Source: Goleter apudmare HA4340-LM2 (lineage in GTDB: Bacteria > Cyanobacteriota > Cyanobacteriia > Cyanobacteriales > Nostocaceae). From it: a stretch of 64,000 bases of DNA. The notes under the pieces are model-generated. The model was given only the letters and a program-made list of their open reading frames with translations, made no database searches and was not told where the DNA came from. The stretch's first letter is position 1. The number at the start of each line of letters is the position of its first letter. Below, piece by piece: positions 55,619-64,000 of this stretch. The DNA lies in the NCBI GenBank assembly GCA_019359495.1, contig JAHHHF010000072.1, positions 210,933 through 274,932 of the forward strand, written 5' to 3'. Made by a program: the position numbers and the translations under genes.

Positions 55619-57085
55619 TCAAAAATTAACGAACCATCTCCGTAGTTCGTCAACTTGTTCTTGGAATTGATTGAGTAAATTTTCCAAATCCATGCCATTT
55701 TCGTCAGCAAGGTTGTCATAACTATTGCTTCCTAACCCACTGTCATAATAGCGGAATTGTGACCCAGTATCTGAATTGACCAACCAACTATTGCTTTCTA
55801 GGTTTGAGACAGGGTTAAAGCTCAAAGTTGCCGGATTACTATCAGTTGTGGAGTCAATTTTGAGGCTAGAAGTGGAAAATTGCCAACTATTTCCTGCTAT
55901 CTCTACAATCACCTGACGCATGAGAGAGTCAGTATTGAAACTAGCAGTGAGAGATTGTGTACTATTGCCTGCGCTGCTGGTGATGATTTGACGTACTTGG
56001 GCATCAGTGAGACTGGGGTTGGCACTCAGCATCAAGGCCACTACGCCGGCAACGTGGGGAGTTGCCATAGATGTACCACTATAATAAGCATACTGATTGC
56101 CTGGTAGCGAAGAGTAGACATTGACTCCTGGTGCGGTGACATAAGAGAGTTGAGTCACTCCCGGTCTATTGGAGAAGTTAGCCATATTGTTGTTTTGATC
56201 TACTGCTCCCACCGCCAGCCCCGACTTGTTAGCGTAGGCGGCTGGATAGGAGACAAATGGGTAGCCGTTATTACCAGCTGCCATCACAACCACAACCCCT
56301 TTCTTACTGGCATATTCAATGGCTGATGCCAGGGTGCTGTTAGGAAAATCGCCTCCGAGACTGAGGTTAATCACATTAGCACCATTATTCACTGCATAGT
56401 AAATGCCATTAGCGATCGCACTATAAGAGCCTGAGCCAGAATCACTGAGAACTTTCACAGGCATAATCTTGGCATTATAGGCAATACCGGTAACACCAGA
56501 GCCATTATTTTCGCCTGCGATCGTGCCAGCAACATGAGTACCATGACCGTTTTTATCTAAAACGTTATTGGTGTTGTCAATAAAGTTCCAGCCATAATCA
56601 TCATCAATGTAGCCATTGCCATCATCATCTATGCCATTACCAGAAATTTCCTTGGTGTTAGTCCAGATATTATTTCTTAAATCTACATGATTGTAGTCAA
56701 CCCCAGTATCCACAACAGCGACAACAACACCCTGACCTGTGTATCCTCTAGCCCAGACTTCTGGGGCTTTGACCATATCGACGCCCCAATTATTACCACC
56801 CAGATCAGGAACATCAGCAAAGGTACTCTGACCAATAGTTTTAGCTACTGCTGCTGCTGCATTTACTAAGCCATAGCCAGAAGTAGAACTATATGTTGTA
56901 GTAGTAACATCATTTGTAATATTGGCATCACTTGCAGAAACATTACTAGTAGCATCAAAACTACTATGCCCACTGAGTTTTAAGCTATATTCATCTCTAT
57001 TTTGCAAGGTATCTACTGAGGAGAGGGGAGTGACATTTAGCCCTTCATCAGCAAAGGAATTTTTACTAGTGTAATCAATGGGCAT
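55619..57085 (-). CDS. subtilisin-like (S8) serine protease
   Basis: 488 aa. Catalytic triad intact: Asp in VVAVVDTGVDYNHVDL (near residue 129), His in DKNGHGTHVAGTIAG (near 183) and Ser in YSGTSMATPHVAGVVAL (near 341), with oxyanion Asn in VVVMAAGNNG. A loop, NGIDDDGNGYIDDDYGWNF, is a calcium-site type insertion found in thermitase-like enzymes. No signal peptide is visible at the N-terminus (MPIDYTSKNSF); the about 110-residue N-terminal region is a likely prodomain-like extension. Roughly 110 residues follow the catalytic domain. Calcium-dependent proteolysis is family inference. Confidence 0.9.
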   Translation of the reverse strand: MPIDYTSKNSFADEGLNVTPLSSVDTLQNRDEYSLKLSGHSSFDATSNVSASDANITNDVTTTTYSSTSGYGLVNAAAAVAKTIGQSTFADVPDLGGNNWGVDMVKAPEVWARGYTGQGVVVAVVDTGVDYNHVDLRNNIWTNTKEISGNGIDDDGNGYIDDDYGWNFIDNTNNVLDKNGHGTHVAGTIAGENNGSGVTGIAYNAKIMPVKVLSDSGSGSYSAIANGIYYAVNNGANVINLSLGGDFPNSTLASAIEYASKKGVVVVMAAGNNGYPFVSYPAAYANKSGLAVGAVDQNNNMANFSNRPGVTQLSYVTAPGVNVYSSLPGNQYAYYSGTSMATPHVAGVVALMLSANPSLTDAQVRQIITSSAGNSTQSLTASFNTDSLMRQVIVEIAGNSWQFSTSSLKIDSTTDSNPATLSFNPVSNLESNSWLVNSDTGSQFRYYDSGLGSNSYDNLADENGMDLENLLNQFQEQVDELRRWFVNF

Positions 57086-57275
57086 CAGAATTTTCTCCTC
57101 AAAGATAGCATTTTTTCTTGACAGCTAAAACTGTTAAAACCTTCGCTCTTAAAAGGTTTTAATTTATGAGTCCTCCCCATTTGCTAATAATTACTATGAA
57201 TTTAAATAGTAAAATGCCAATTTAATTACAAATATCGCCATCTGTTTTGATTTCAAAACTACTCATGGAGGCAGA

Positions 57276-57388
57276 TATAGCAATCCTAAATGATTTGTAA
57301 AATCTTACATGTAGGGTTGTTGACTGTTAACCGTTGACAGTCAACAGCCAAAACCGATATTTTTCACAACTGAAATAGGATTGCTATA
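57276..57388. mobile_element. 113-bp MITE, second family
   Basis: Ends TATAGCAATCCTA and its inverse TAGGATTGCTATA (13 bp perfect, then diverged). Inside is a hairpin around TTGACTGTTAACCGTTGACAGTCAA. No coding capacity. It lies 30 bp from MITE copy E. Confidence 0.75.
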
Positions 57389-57418
57389 GTTGATTAGTTT
57401 CCAACCCCTAAACGGATT

Positions 57419-57703
57419 TATAGGAATCCGATTTGATATCTGAAAAAATCTCAGTATGTGTAGGGTGTGTTAGGCGCAAGCCGTAACGCACCGAAAGCTT
57501 TGGGGGGGTGCGTTACGCTGTCGCTAACACACCCTACTGGCGTGACAAGACTAAAATGTTGCAAAAAATTTTCTTGTGGTGCGGGCATCTTGCCCGCTAA
57601 TTAGAACGGGCAAGATGCCCGCACTACAAAAGATTGCTAATACACAAAATTAGCTTAGACACGGCACTACGTATCTGTTCAAAAATCAAATATGAGTCCT
57701 ATA
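57419..57703 (-). mobile_element. modular MITE, copy E
   Basis: 285 bp, inverted relative to copies B and D: begins TATAGGAATCCGATTTGA and ends TCAAATATGAGTCCTATA. Carries the GGGTGTGTTAG...CTAACACACCC module of copy B (as reverse complement) and the GCGGGCATC/GATGCCCGC module also seen in copy D. Confidence 0.88.
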
Positions 57704-57983
57704 TACTCTTGTAAAATATTATGGATACAGCCAAAAAATCAGATCATGACCAGGTTTCCATACGACCAATTCGCCAAAAACTATCTTAAAGAATTGTTAC
57801 AAACATTGGGCGAATAGATATATTATTGAGTTTAAAGACCACCTTAGAAGTTAATCAAAATCTAGCCAAGGAGGATATGCCTAAGCCAGGAAGTCACCCT
57901 CCTGACTGTTTCGTTAACTTATCAACAACAATAACCCCAACTTCTTCAAGATGCAAAATAATGGAGCGCGGGAAAACTCATAC

Positions 57984-58178
57984 GTGTCAACTTAAGTTAA
58001 AAATAGCTTCTCGTCTGGCTTCTTAACCTGCCGGAAACTGAAGTTCCCGTCTCATAGCTAAAGTCCACTTTAGTGGACTCAGGATTTTTGGTGAGATTTA
58101 GTCATCTTAAGATGACTTCAGCTATGAGCAAGGAAATTCATTTCCTTGTGGGACATGAATTCTACGTTAAGTTGACAC
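57984..58178. repeat. 195-bp element with nested hairpins
   Basis: Outer ends GTGTCAACTTAA and TTAAGTTGACAC are an exact 12-bp inverted pair. Inside lie CTCATAGCTAAAGTC / GACTTCAGCTATGAG type arms with GTCCACTTTAGTGGAC and GTCATCTTAAGATGAC hairpins between them, and GGAAATTCATTTCC. No reading frame is credible. Confidence 0.7.
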
Positions 58179-58255
58179 CAATGGGGAAAACCCCGCCCCT
58201 ACAGATTTTGTGATTAAAAACTGTACCTCACTCGTTTGAAAACCGCTATATTTCA

Positions 58256-59551
58256 TCACTTAAAAATCAAGTCCAAGCGCTGCTGGCTAGATTTTAAGGC
58301 ATCTGCGGGAGAGTTCTTACCTAGCAATACAGATTCAATTGCCCGACCTAAATTGTCAGAAATCCGATTATAACCAGGAAATATTGGACGCGATCGCCCA
58401 TGTTGGGCTTGGTCTAAAAAGACTTTCACCTGTGGTAACTTCTGCACAAATTTTTGATATTTTGCACTTTGACGTGACTTTAAATTTACTGGTAAATAGC
58501 CAGTTCCTAATGCTAATTCTGTTTGGAATTCTGCACTTAAGGTATATTCCGCAAACTTAAAAGCAGCTTTTTCTCGTTTGGGATTAGTTTTGAAAAAGAA
58601 CAAATTCTCGCCACCAATGCTTGTAGCCGGTTGTTGAGCGAAAGGTATCGGGAAAACAGCAAAATCTACGCCAGTGGCTTGCAATTCTCCTAAAGACCAA
58701 GGGCCATTTAATTGCATTGCTATCTTACCTGTGAGCAAGTCACTCATTTCATAACCCCGCTCTGGTTCTGATAAAACAGCAGCACGATCTGTAATTAAAT
58801 CGCGCCAGAATTGCAAAGCTGCGATCGCCTGCTGATTATCTTCTAAAACAACTCCCGCAGCCGTTTGGGAATCACCACTAATCAATTCGCCGCCGCTACT
58901 CCACATAAACGGTAGCCAGGTAAATACGGTAAATTCGCCCTTACCCAAAGGTAAACCTATGCCATGTTGGTTGATGCGGCCATCACCGTTGGTGTCACGA
59001 GTTAATTTTTGAGCAGTTTGCTGTAACTCTTGCCAAGTACGGGGTAAATCGTTAATTCCAGCAGCTTTAAATAAACTGGGACGATAAAAAATCCCAACAT
59101 TATTTGTCGCAAAGGGGACAGACCAAATTTTCCCCTGATATTCCATCGATGCAAACAAACTGGGGTCGATTTCGGCTTTGACTGGTGAGTCTGCCAGCAA
59201 GTTGTCTACAGGAATAATGGCATCTAAATCCACTAACTGGCCGGCGATCGTAGGATTGTACCACAACAGATCAGGGGGAGCATTTCCCACCACTGCTGCT
59301 AAAATCTTGGGCATTTGCTGATCCTGTTGCCCAACATACAGCGACTCTACCTGAATATCTGGGTGTGTTTGATTAAATTTATCTACCAGCTTTTGCAACA
59401 CATCCCGATTTGGTGGCGGGTTCACTCCCTGCCATAGGGTAATATGTACCACTTGATCCTGATTAACTTTGGGCAAGATCATCTGACAGCCGCTTACAGC
59501 CAATATGCCCACACAAAATAAAAGTAGCAGACGGCTAAAGTAATTTCTCAT
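58256..59551 (-). CDS. ABC transporter sugar-binding lipoprotein
   Basis: 431 aa substrate-binding protein of the UgpB/MalE type. Signal peptide with lipobox LAVSGC (Cys 22). Seen: VHITLWQGVNPPPNRDVLQKL near the mature start, DLLWYNPTIAGQLVDLDAI, GIFYRPSLFKAAGINDLP and MQLNGPWSLGELQ. No permease or ATPase genes are adjacent, so its transporter partners are elsewhere. The start codon lies in an STRR (CCAATGAG). Confidence 0.9.
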   Translation of the reverse strand: MRNYFSRLLLLFCVGILAVSGCQMILPKVNQDQVVHITLWQGVNPPPNRDVLQKLVDKFNQTHPDIQVESLYVGQQDQQMPKILAAVVGNAPPDLLWYNPTIAGQLVDLDAIIPVDNLLADSPVKAEIDPSLFASMEYQGKIWSVPFATNNVGIFYRPSLFKAAGINDLPRTWQELQQTAQKLTRDTNGDGRINQHGIGLPLGKGEFTVFTWLPFMWSSGGELISGDSQTAAGVVLEDNQQAIAALQFWRDLITDRAAVLSEPERGYEMSDLLTGKIAMQLNGPWSLGELQATGVDFAVFPIPFAQQPATSIGGENLFFFKTNPKREKAAFKFAEYTLSAEFQTELALGTGYLPVNLKSRQSAKYQKFVQKLPQVKVFLDQAQHGRSRPIFPGYNRISDNLGRAIESVLLGKNSPADALKSSQQRLDLIFK

Positions 59552-59584
59552 TGGTCATTTGTTATTGGTCATTGGTCATTTGTC
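59549..59584 (-). repeat. STRR containing the start codon of the sugar-binding lipoprotein gene
   Basis: On the minus strand: 7-mers such as ACAAATG, ACCAATG, ACCAATA, ACAAATG, ACCAATG, with the last ATG being the start of the lipoprotein gene. Confidence 0.8.
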
Positions 59585-59684
59585 TTTCCCAATACCCCAA
59601 TCCCTATTCCCCTTCAGACCTTTGCATTTTAGCAAAATCTACGTATATCCTAATCTAGGAATAGAGTCTAGATAAGTTCAGATT

Positions 59685-60443
59685 ATGGCAGGACATAGTA
59701 AATGGGCAAATATTAAGCGCCAGAAAGCAGTAGTAGATGCCAAAAGAGGGAAAACTTTTACTCAGTTGTCGCGGGCGATTATTGTGGCGACGAGAAGCGG
59801 GATTCCAGATCCAACAGGAAATTTTCAACTGCGTACAGCAATTGACAAGGCTAAGGCTGCTGGTATTCCTAACGAGAATATTGAGCGGGCGATCGCTAAG
59901 GGGGCTGGCACGTTTGGTGCAGATAATCATAGTCTAGAAGAGATTCGCTACGAAGGCTATGGCCCTGGTGGTGTCGCCATTTTAATTGAAGCCCTCACAG
60001 ATAACCGTAATCGCACGGCTGCTGATTTGCGGGTAGCTTTTAGTAAAAATGGTGGTAATCTTGGTGAGACAGGTTGCGTTAGCTGGATGTTTGCCCAAAA
60101 AGGTGTTTGTATAGTCCAGGAAGTAGCTGATGAAGAACAGTTGCTAGAAGCATCTCTGGAAGGTAGCGCTGATTATTATGAGATGACTGAAGATGATATC
60201 GCGGAAGTATTTACTGGGGTGGAAAATTTAGAGATTCTCCAGCAAACACTCAAAGACAAGGGCTTTCAGGTAACTGATGTGGAATTACGCTGGATTCCTA
60301 GTAATTATGTCGAGGTTGCTGATCCAGATCAAGCGCGATCGCTCCTCAAGTTACTTGATACCCTAGAAGGCTTAGACGATGTCCAAGATGTCACGTCTAA
60401 TTTTGAAATGGCTGAACATCTCATGGCTTTGAGCCTTACGTAA
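59685..60443 (+). CDS. yebC: YebC/PmpR family regulatory protein
   Basis: 252 aa. Family start [20 protein letters not shown] is unmistakable; then [16 protein letters not shown] near residue 66, [28 protein letters not shown] near 88-115 and [10 protein letters not shown]. YebC proteins bind DNA in some species and have recently been linked to translation in others. Confidence 0.96.
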   Translation: MAGHSKWANIKRQKAVVDAKRGKTFTQLSRAIIVATRSGIPDPTGNFQLRTAIDKAKAAGIPNENIERAIAKGAGTFGADNHSLEEIRYEGYGPGGVAILIEALTDNRNRTAADLRVAFSKNGGNLGETGCVSWMFAQKGVCIVQEVADEEQLLEASLEGSADYYEMTEDDIAEVFTGVENLEILQQTLKDKGFQVTDVELRWIPSNYVEVADPDQARSLLKLLDTLEGLDDVQDVTSNFEMAEHLMALSLT

Positions 60444-60519
60444 ACTTCATGAAAACTACAAATATCTGCTACACGGTTATAGGATAGTTTGATTGTTGAC
60501 CCTTTGATGAGACATTCCC

Positions 60520-60816
60520 ATGCATAAATTCGCTAAAGGTCTAGTCTTGGCTCTAGTTCTTTTTGCCCCTACAGTCGTTTCTATTCCTGAAGTTCAAGCC
60601 CAAAACACACCTGTTGAAAGTGCTGTTATCTCTGAGGATACCACTCCCATACCCAAAAAAATTTACACCGAGAATAGAAATACTAGGCGTACTAAGAAGA
60701 TTCTTACTCGTGCCGATATTAGGAAAATAGAACGCAAGCAGAAACGCAAGCAGATACGTAGACAACAACGCCGTCAGGCTCGTAAAGACGCTTTGCAGAA
60801 TTTTGGCAAGAGATAA
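60520..60816 (+). CDS. small exported basic protein
   Basis: 98 aa with a signal peptide (KFAKGLVLALVLFAPTVVSI, cut near VQAQNTP) and a very basic C-terminal half (ERKQKRKQIRRQQRRQARKD). Unassigned. The basic tail could bind nucleic acid or anionic polymers if exported. It follows yebC on the same strand. Confidence 0.68.
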   Translation: MHKFAKGLVLALVLFAPTVVSIPEVQAQNTPVESAVISEDTTPIPKKIYTENRNTRRTKKILTRADIRKIERKQKRKQIRRQQRRQARKDALQNFGKR

Positions 60817-60909
60817 CTTAGGAAAATCACCAAAATAGCAAAATTTGATTGCCTCAAAGCGGGCGATCGCGTCAGAATAATAATTAAGTTGCTGTAATTA
60901 TTCTTCACA

Positions 60910-62169
60910 ATGCCGCTAACGCCGCCTTCTCAAACCCTCTCCCCACTGCAAACACCTACACACAAGTGGGGATATGATTACGATTTGGTGATTGTCGGTG
61001 GCGGGATTATTGGACTTACCCTAGCCGCCGCTTTAAAAGATTCTGGTTTGAGTGTACTGCTGATTGAAGCCAAAGTTGCATCAGTAGCCGTCGCCAAAGG
61101 CCAAGCTTATGCAATTCACATGCTTTCGGCGCTGATTTACCAAGGGATTGGCATTTGGGACAAAATTTTACCAAATATCGCCAAATATCGCCAAGTTCGC
61201 CTTTCTGATGCCGATTATCCGGAAGTCGTGGAATTTACCACCACCGATTTAGGTACACCAGAATTAGGTTATGTGGCGGAACATCAAGCGCTGTTGCAGC
61301 CGTTGCAAGAGTTTGTGCAAAGTTGTCCGCATGTAACTTATCTGTGTCCTGCGGAAGTCGTCAATACACAGTACCAGCAAGACGCAGTAGCCGTAGAAAT
61401 CAAAATTGCTGGAGAGAGTCGGACAGTCCGCAGTAAACTACTGGTAGGCGCAGATGGGGCGCGATCGCCCATTCGCCAAGCGGCGGGAATCAAAACCTCT
61501 GGCTGGAAATATTGGCAATCATGTATTGTGGCATTTGTCAAGCCAGAAAAATCCCACAATGATACCGCCTACGAAAAATTTTGGACTAGCGGGCCATTTG
61601 CGATTTTACCTTTGCCAGGAAACCGTTGCCGAATTGTCTGGACAGCACCCCACGACGAAGCTAAAGCTTTATGTGCTTTAGATGATCAGCAATTTTTAGC
61701 AGAACTCAGCCGCCGTTATGGCAATCACATGGGGAAATTGGAATTAGAAGGCGATCGCTTTATTTTTCCAGTGCAACTCATGCAAAGCGATCGTTATGTC
61801 CTCCCCCGACTAGCATTGATTGGGGACGCCGCCCATAATTGTCATCCCGTCGGTGGACAAGGTTTAAACTTGGGAATTCGAGATGCAGCCGCTTTGGCGC
61901 AAGTATTACAAACAGCCACAGCCGCCGGCGAAGATATTGGCAACATTCAAGTCCTCAAACGCTACGAACGCTGGCGCAAAATAGAGAACCTGACAATTTT
62001 AGGTTTTACCGATTTGTTAGACAGGATGTTTTCCAATCACTTCCTACCCATATTGCTAGTGCGTCGCCTCGGTTTATGGGTGATGCAGCGAGTACCTGCA
62101 TTAAAAATCTTCACCCTCAAATTGATGATTGGTTTAAAAGGACGGACACCCGAATTAGCCAAACGGTGA
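60910..62169 (+). CDS. FAD-dependent hydroxylase (UbiH/Coq6 family)
   Basis: 419 aa aromatic-ring hydroxylase. Seen: FAD Rossmann DLVIVGGGIIGLTLAAAL near residue 26, DGARSPIRQAAGI near 185 and second FAD motif LIGDAAHNCHPVGGQGLNLG near 305. Possible role in quinone-type ring hydroxylation; substrate unknown. The last 104 bp of the gene are part of a perfect 162-bp tandem duplication, so the C-terminal 34 codons are present twice, the second copy outside the gene. Confidence 0.9.
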   Translation: MPLTPPSQTLSPLQTPTHKWGYDYDLVIVGGGIIGLTLAAALKDSGLSVLLIEAKVASVAVAKGQAYAIHMLSALIYQGIGIWDKILPNIAKYRQVRLSDADYPEVVEFTTTDLGTPELGYVAEHQALLQPLQEFVQSCPHVTYLCPAEVVNTQYQQDAVAVEIKIAGESRTVRSKLLVGADGARSPIRQAAGIKTSGWKYWQSCIVAFVKPEKSHNDTAYEKFWTSGPFAILPLPGNRCRIVWTAPHDEAKALCALDDQQFLAELSRRYGNHMGKLELEGDRFIFPVQLMQSDRYVLPRLALIGDAAHNCHPVGGQGLNLGIRDAAALAQVLQTATAAGEDIGNIQVLKRYERWRKIENLTILGFTDLLDRMFSNHFLPILLVRRLGLWVMQRVPALKIFTLKLMIGLKGRTPELAKR

Positions 62170-62389
62170 ATTGCAGAGACGTGGCAATGCAACGTCTTTA
62201 CAGAAATATCGTGTTATGCAAAACGATGCCTCGGTTTATGGGTGATGCAGCGAGTACCTGCATTAAAAATCTTCACCCTCAAATTGATGATTGGTTTAAA
62301 AGGACGGACACCCGAATTAGCCAAACGGTGAATTGCAGAGACGTGGCAATGCAACGTCTTTACAGAAATATCGTGTTATGCAAAACGAT
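62066..62389 (+). repeat. perfect 162-bp tandem duplication
   Basis: 62066-62227 and 62228-62389 are identical as read. The unit starts GCCTCGGTTTATGGG, covers the last 34 codons and stop of the FAD hydroxylase gene plus 58 bp of downstream DNA, and ends CAAAACGAT. Confidence 0.95.
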
Positions 62390-62487
62390 AGATGGGCGTT
62401 GTATGTCAGTGTTGCTGCCACAAATCAATCGCAACTGGTATAATCTACCTCAAATAGCTCACCGTAAATCGAAATCGGATCAACCTG

Positions 62488-63528
62488 ATGCTTGTCGGTT
62501 TAATTCTCAGGAATCGCTACAAAATAATCAAACTATTGAGAAGCGGTGGGTTTGGAGATACCTATCTAGCAGAGGACTTGGATTTACCGCAAACGCCTAA
62601 ACCCAAATGTGTAGTCAAACACCTAAAACCCAACTCCAACCCCGCAGTATTGCAAATCGTGAGGCGGTTATTTGACTCAGAAGCCCAGGTTTTATACAAA
62701 CTAGGCGACGACAACAAACAAATACCCCGACTATTTGCCCACTTTGAAGAACAAGGGCAATTTTATTTAGTACAGGAATTTGTGGATGGGGAAGACTTAA
62801 GCCACGAAATTATTCCTGGGAAGCGGTTGAGTGAAGCAGAAGTAACTAAACTCTTACAAGAAATTCTCGCAGTCCTCGCCGTTGTCCACAAACAAAATAT
62901 TATTCACCGCGACATCAAACCCCAAAACCTCATGCGTCGTCGTCAAGACGGCAAAATAGTGCTGATTGACTTTGGTGCAGTCAAAGAAATTAACACTTTA
63001 ACGGTGAACACTCAAGGGTACACCAGCGCTACAGTAGCGGTGGGTACACCTGGATATATGCCAAGCGAACAAGCCGCCGGCGAACCGAAGTTATGCAGCG
63101 ATATCTATGCAGTGGGGATGCTGGGAATCTCTGCCTTGACAGGTTTACAACCCCACGAACTCCCCAAAGACCCCACCAATGGCGAAGTGATTTGGCGAAA
63201 TTGGGCAAATGTCAGCGAGAGACTAGCGGATATCTTGAGCAAAATGGTGAGTTACCATTTCAACCAACGCTATCGCACCGCCGCCGAGGCGTTGCAAGCA
63301 CTGACACCACCAGCACCACCAAAACCAAAACCAATTCCCACTCCAGTTCCAGATCCCATTCCCACACCCACCGATACTTCATCACGTCGTCGCATCCTGC
63401 AAACCCTGGGTTTGATGAGTGCAGGATTTGGTTTAGCAGTGGTAGGGAACAATATTTTTGGTTCTAGGGATAATTCTTCAACATCAACCACAGGCGAAAC
63501 TACATCAACACCCATCAGCACGGATTAA
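62488..63528 (+). CDS. Ser/Thr protein kinase, 3' end interrupted
   Basis: 346 aa. Hanks-type kinase domain (about 7-275): glycine loop KLLRSGGFGDTYLAED (first Gly position is Arg18), Lys in CVVKHLKP, catalytic HRDIKPQNLM near 141 and LIDFGAVKE near 160, APE-like GTPGYMPSEQ. Proline-rich linker, then a membrane helix (ILQTLGLMSAGFGLAVVGNNIF). The frame stops at TAA 63526-63528, but the same frame continues as a formylglycine-generating-enzyme-like domain, so the gene was probably a kinase-FGE fusion now split. Confidence 0.85.
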   Translation: MLVGLILRNRYKIIKLLRSGGFGDTYLAEDLDLPQTPKPKCVVKHLKPNSNPAVLQIVRRLFDSEAQVLYKLGDDNKQIPRLFAHFEEQGQFYLVQEFVDGEDLSHEIIPGKRLSEAEVTKLLQEILAVLAVVHKQNIIHRDIKPQNLMRRRQDGKIVLIDFGAVKEINTLTVNTQGYTSATVAVGTPGYMPSEQAAGEPKLCSDIYAVGMLGISALTGLQPHELPKDPTNGEVIWRNWANVSERLADILSKMVSYHFNQRYRTAAEALQALTPPAPPKPKPIPTPVPDPIPTPTDTSSRRRILQTLGLMSAGFGLAVVGNNIFGSRDNSSTSTTGETTSTPISTD

Positions 63529-63786
63529 CCTGTTTCAATACCCAGAAACACAACCCCTGCATCCTCAAATTCCCTGCAAACCTTTCAATTTGAAACAGTA
63601 ACAGTAAACGCCCAGGGAAGCATCACCAACCGCCGCAACGGTGAAGCAAAATATTTAATAGAAAACTTAGCCACTGGCGTCACCTTGGAGATGGTGCAGA
63701 TACCAGGGGGAACCTTCACAATGGGTTCACCGGATGGGGAAGAAAAAAGAGACAAAGATGAAAGTCCCCAGCGTCAGGTGACAGTT
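63529..63786 (+). pseudogene. formylglycine-generating-enzyme-like domain, detached and truncated
   Basis: In the kinase frame after the stop: linker, then [20 protein letters not shown] and [19 protein letters not shown] ... SPQRQVTV, the start of an FGE-sulfatase domain of the type fused to cyanobacterial kinases. Resemblance ends at QVTV near 63786, where foreign sequence begins. The catalytic part of the domain is missing. Confidence 0.75.
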
Positions 63787-63890
63787 GTTTGTGTAGTAGC
63801 GAATTATATTCGCCCAAAACTTTTCAAACATCCTCTAACACACCCTACTGGCGTGTCTAGTGGCGTGGCAAGGCTAAACCCGGATTTCTC
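63787..63890. mobile_element. MITE debris inside the FGE remnant
   Basis: Contains CTAACACACCCTACTGGCGTGTCTAG and GTGGCGTGGCAAGGCTAAA, which match module edges of the modular MITEs. The next bases (ACCCGGATTTCTCACAAAG) look like another insertion edge. Boundaries are uncertain. Confidence 0.5.
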
Positions 63891-64000
63891 ACAAAGCTTG
63901 AAGAAACAGGGGTCAAAAACTGCCAAAATGCATATTGCACAACAATTTCAGCAGTTTGAAGTATGACCCCAAATAAAAATGATTGTATACCAGAACAGTT

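Noticed and set aside
57826..58026. 66-codon plus-strand frame starting with TTG
   Set aside because: Overlaps the nested-hairpin element and has no ribosome site.
61839..62600. 253-codon frame across the FAD hydroxylase and kinase starts
   Set aside because: It is another frame of two real genes plus the tandem duplication; its internal repeat is just the 162-bp unit.

Overview
The window is a chromosomal segment of a filamentous, heterocyst-forming cyanobacterium of the Nostoc/Anabaena type. It carries hetZ and patU (heterocyst differentiation and patterning), photosystem I genes psaL, psaJ and psaF, a cyanobacterial-type hemB, a Tic22-like protein, many HIP1 octamers (GCGATCGC), and the 7-bp tandem repeats (STRRs) typical of Nostocales. 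No transposase gene, rRNA or CRISPR array is visible; there is one tRNA (Pro, UGG).

Layout. 1-7 kb: 3' end of a cell-wall amidase, murI, a small membrane protein, a 1.3-kb structured gap, a long-chain prenyl diphosphate synthase, then hetZ-patU with a GGN5CC palindrome 90 bp upstream that is a candidate HetR operator. 7-13 kb: a transglutaminase-like membrane protein without its catalytic Cys and His, remA-gmk, psaL, psaJ (too short for most ORF callers) and psaF. 13-22 kb: tsaD, an alpha/beta hydrolase, a tandem-ACT protein, two paralogous GNATs, tRNA-Pro, tic22-like, prmC, tsaC and a histidine kinase. 22-30 kb: an RRM RNA-binding protein, an M48-like membrane protein without any zinc ligand, prfC and hemB. 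30-37 kb: a solitary Dam-type methylase, an XRE regulator, pdhB, a decayed vapBC module with a MITE, and secDF. 37-46 kb: aminotransferase, YjbQ, a Rieske oxygenase/SDR/chlorophyllase-like cluster, a seven-blade WD40 protein, a 21-bp tandem array and a Uma2 nuclease. 46-60 kb: ftsH, an AI-2E family permease, histidine phosphatase, an outer-membrane-like protein, a DUF3134-type protein, an acyltransferase, a lipoprotein, a subtilase and a solitary sugar-binding lipoprotein. 60-64 kb: yebC, an FAD hydroxylase with a perfect 162-bp tandem duplication at its 3' end, and a Ser/Thr kinase cut from its formylglycine-generating-enzyme domain by an in-frame stop.

Accessory DNA. A TA-bordered MITE family (about 26-bp imperfect terminal repeats) is present in four copies of 285-373 bp plus fragments; the interiors are built from exchangeable and invertible hairpin modules. 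A second, 113-bp MITE lies 30 bp from one copy. STRRs lie at gene edges, and in several cases supply or abut the start codon, the stop codon or part of the reading frame. The most notable observations are the STRR/gene-edge pattern, the modular MITEs, the candidate HetR operator and the two membrane pseudo-enzymes.
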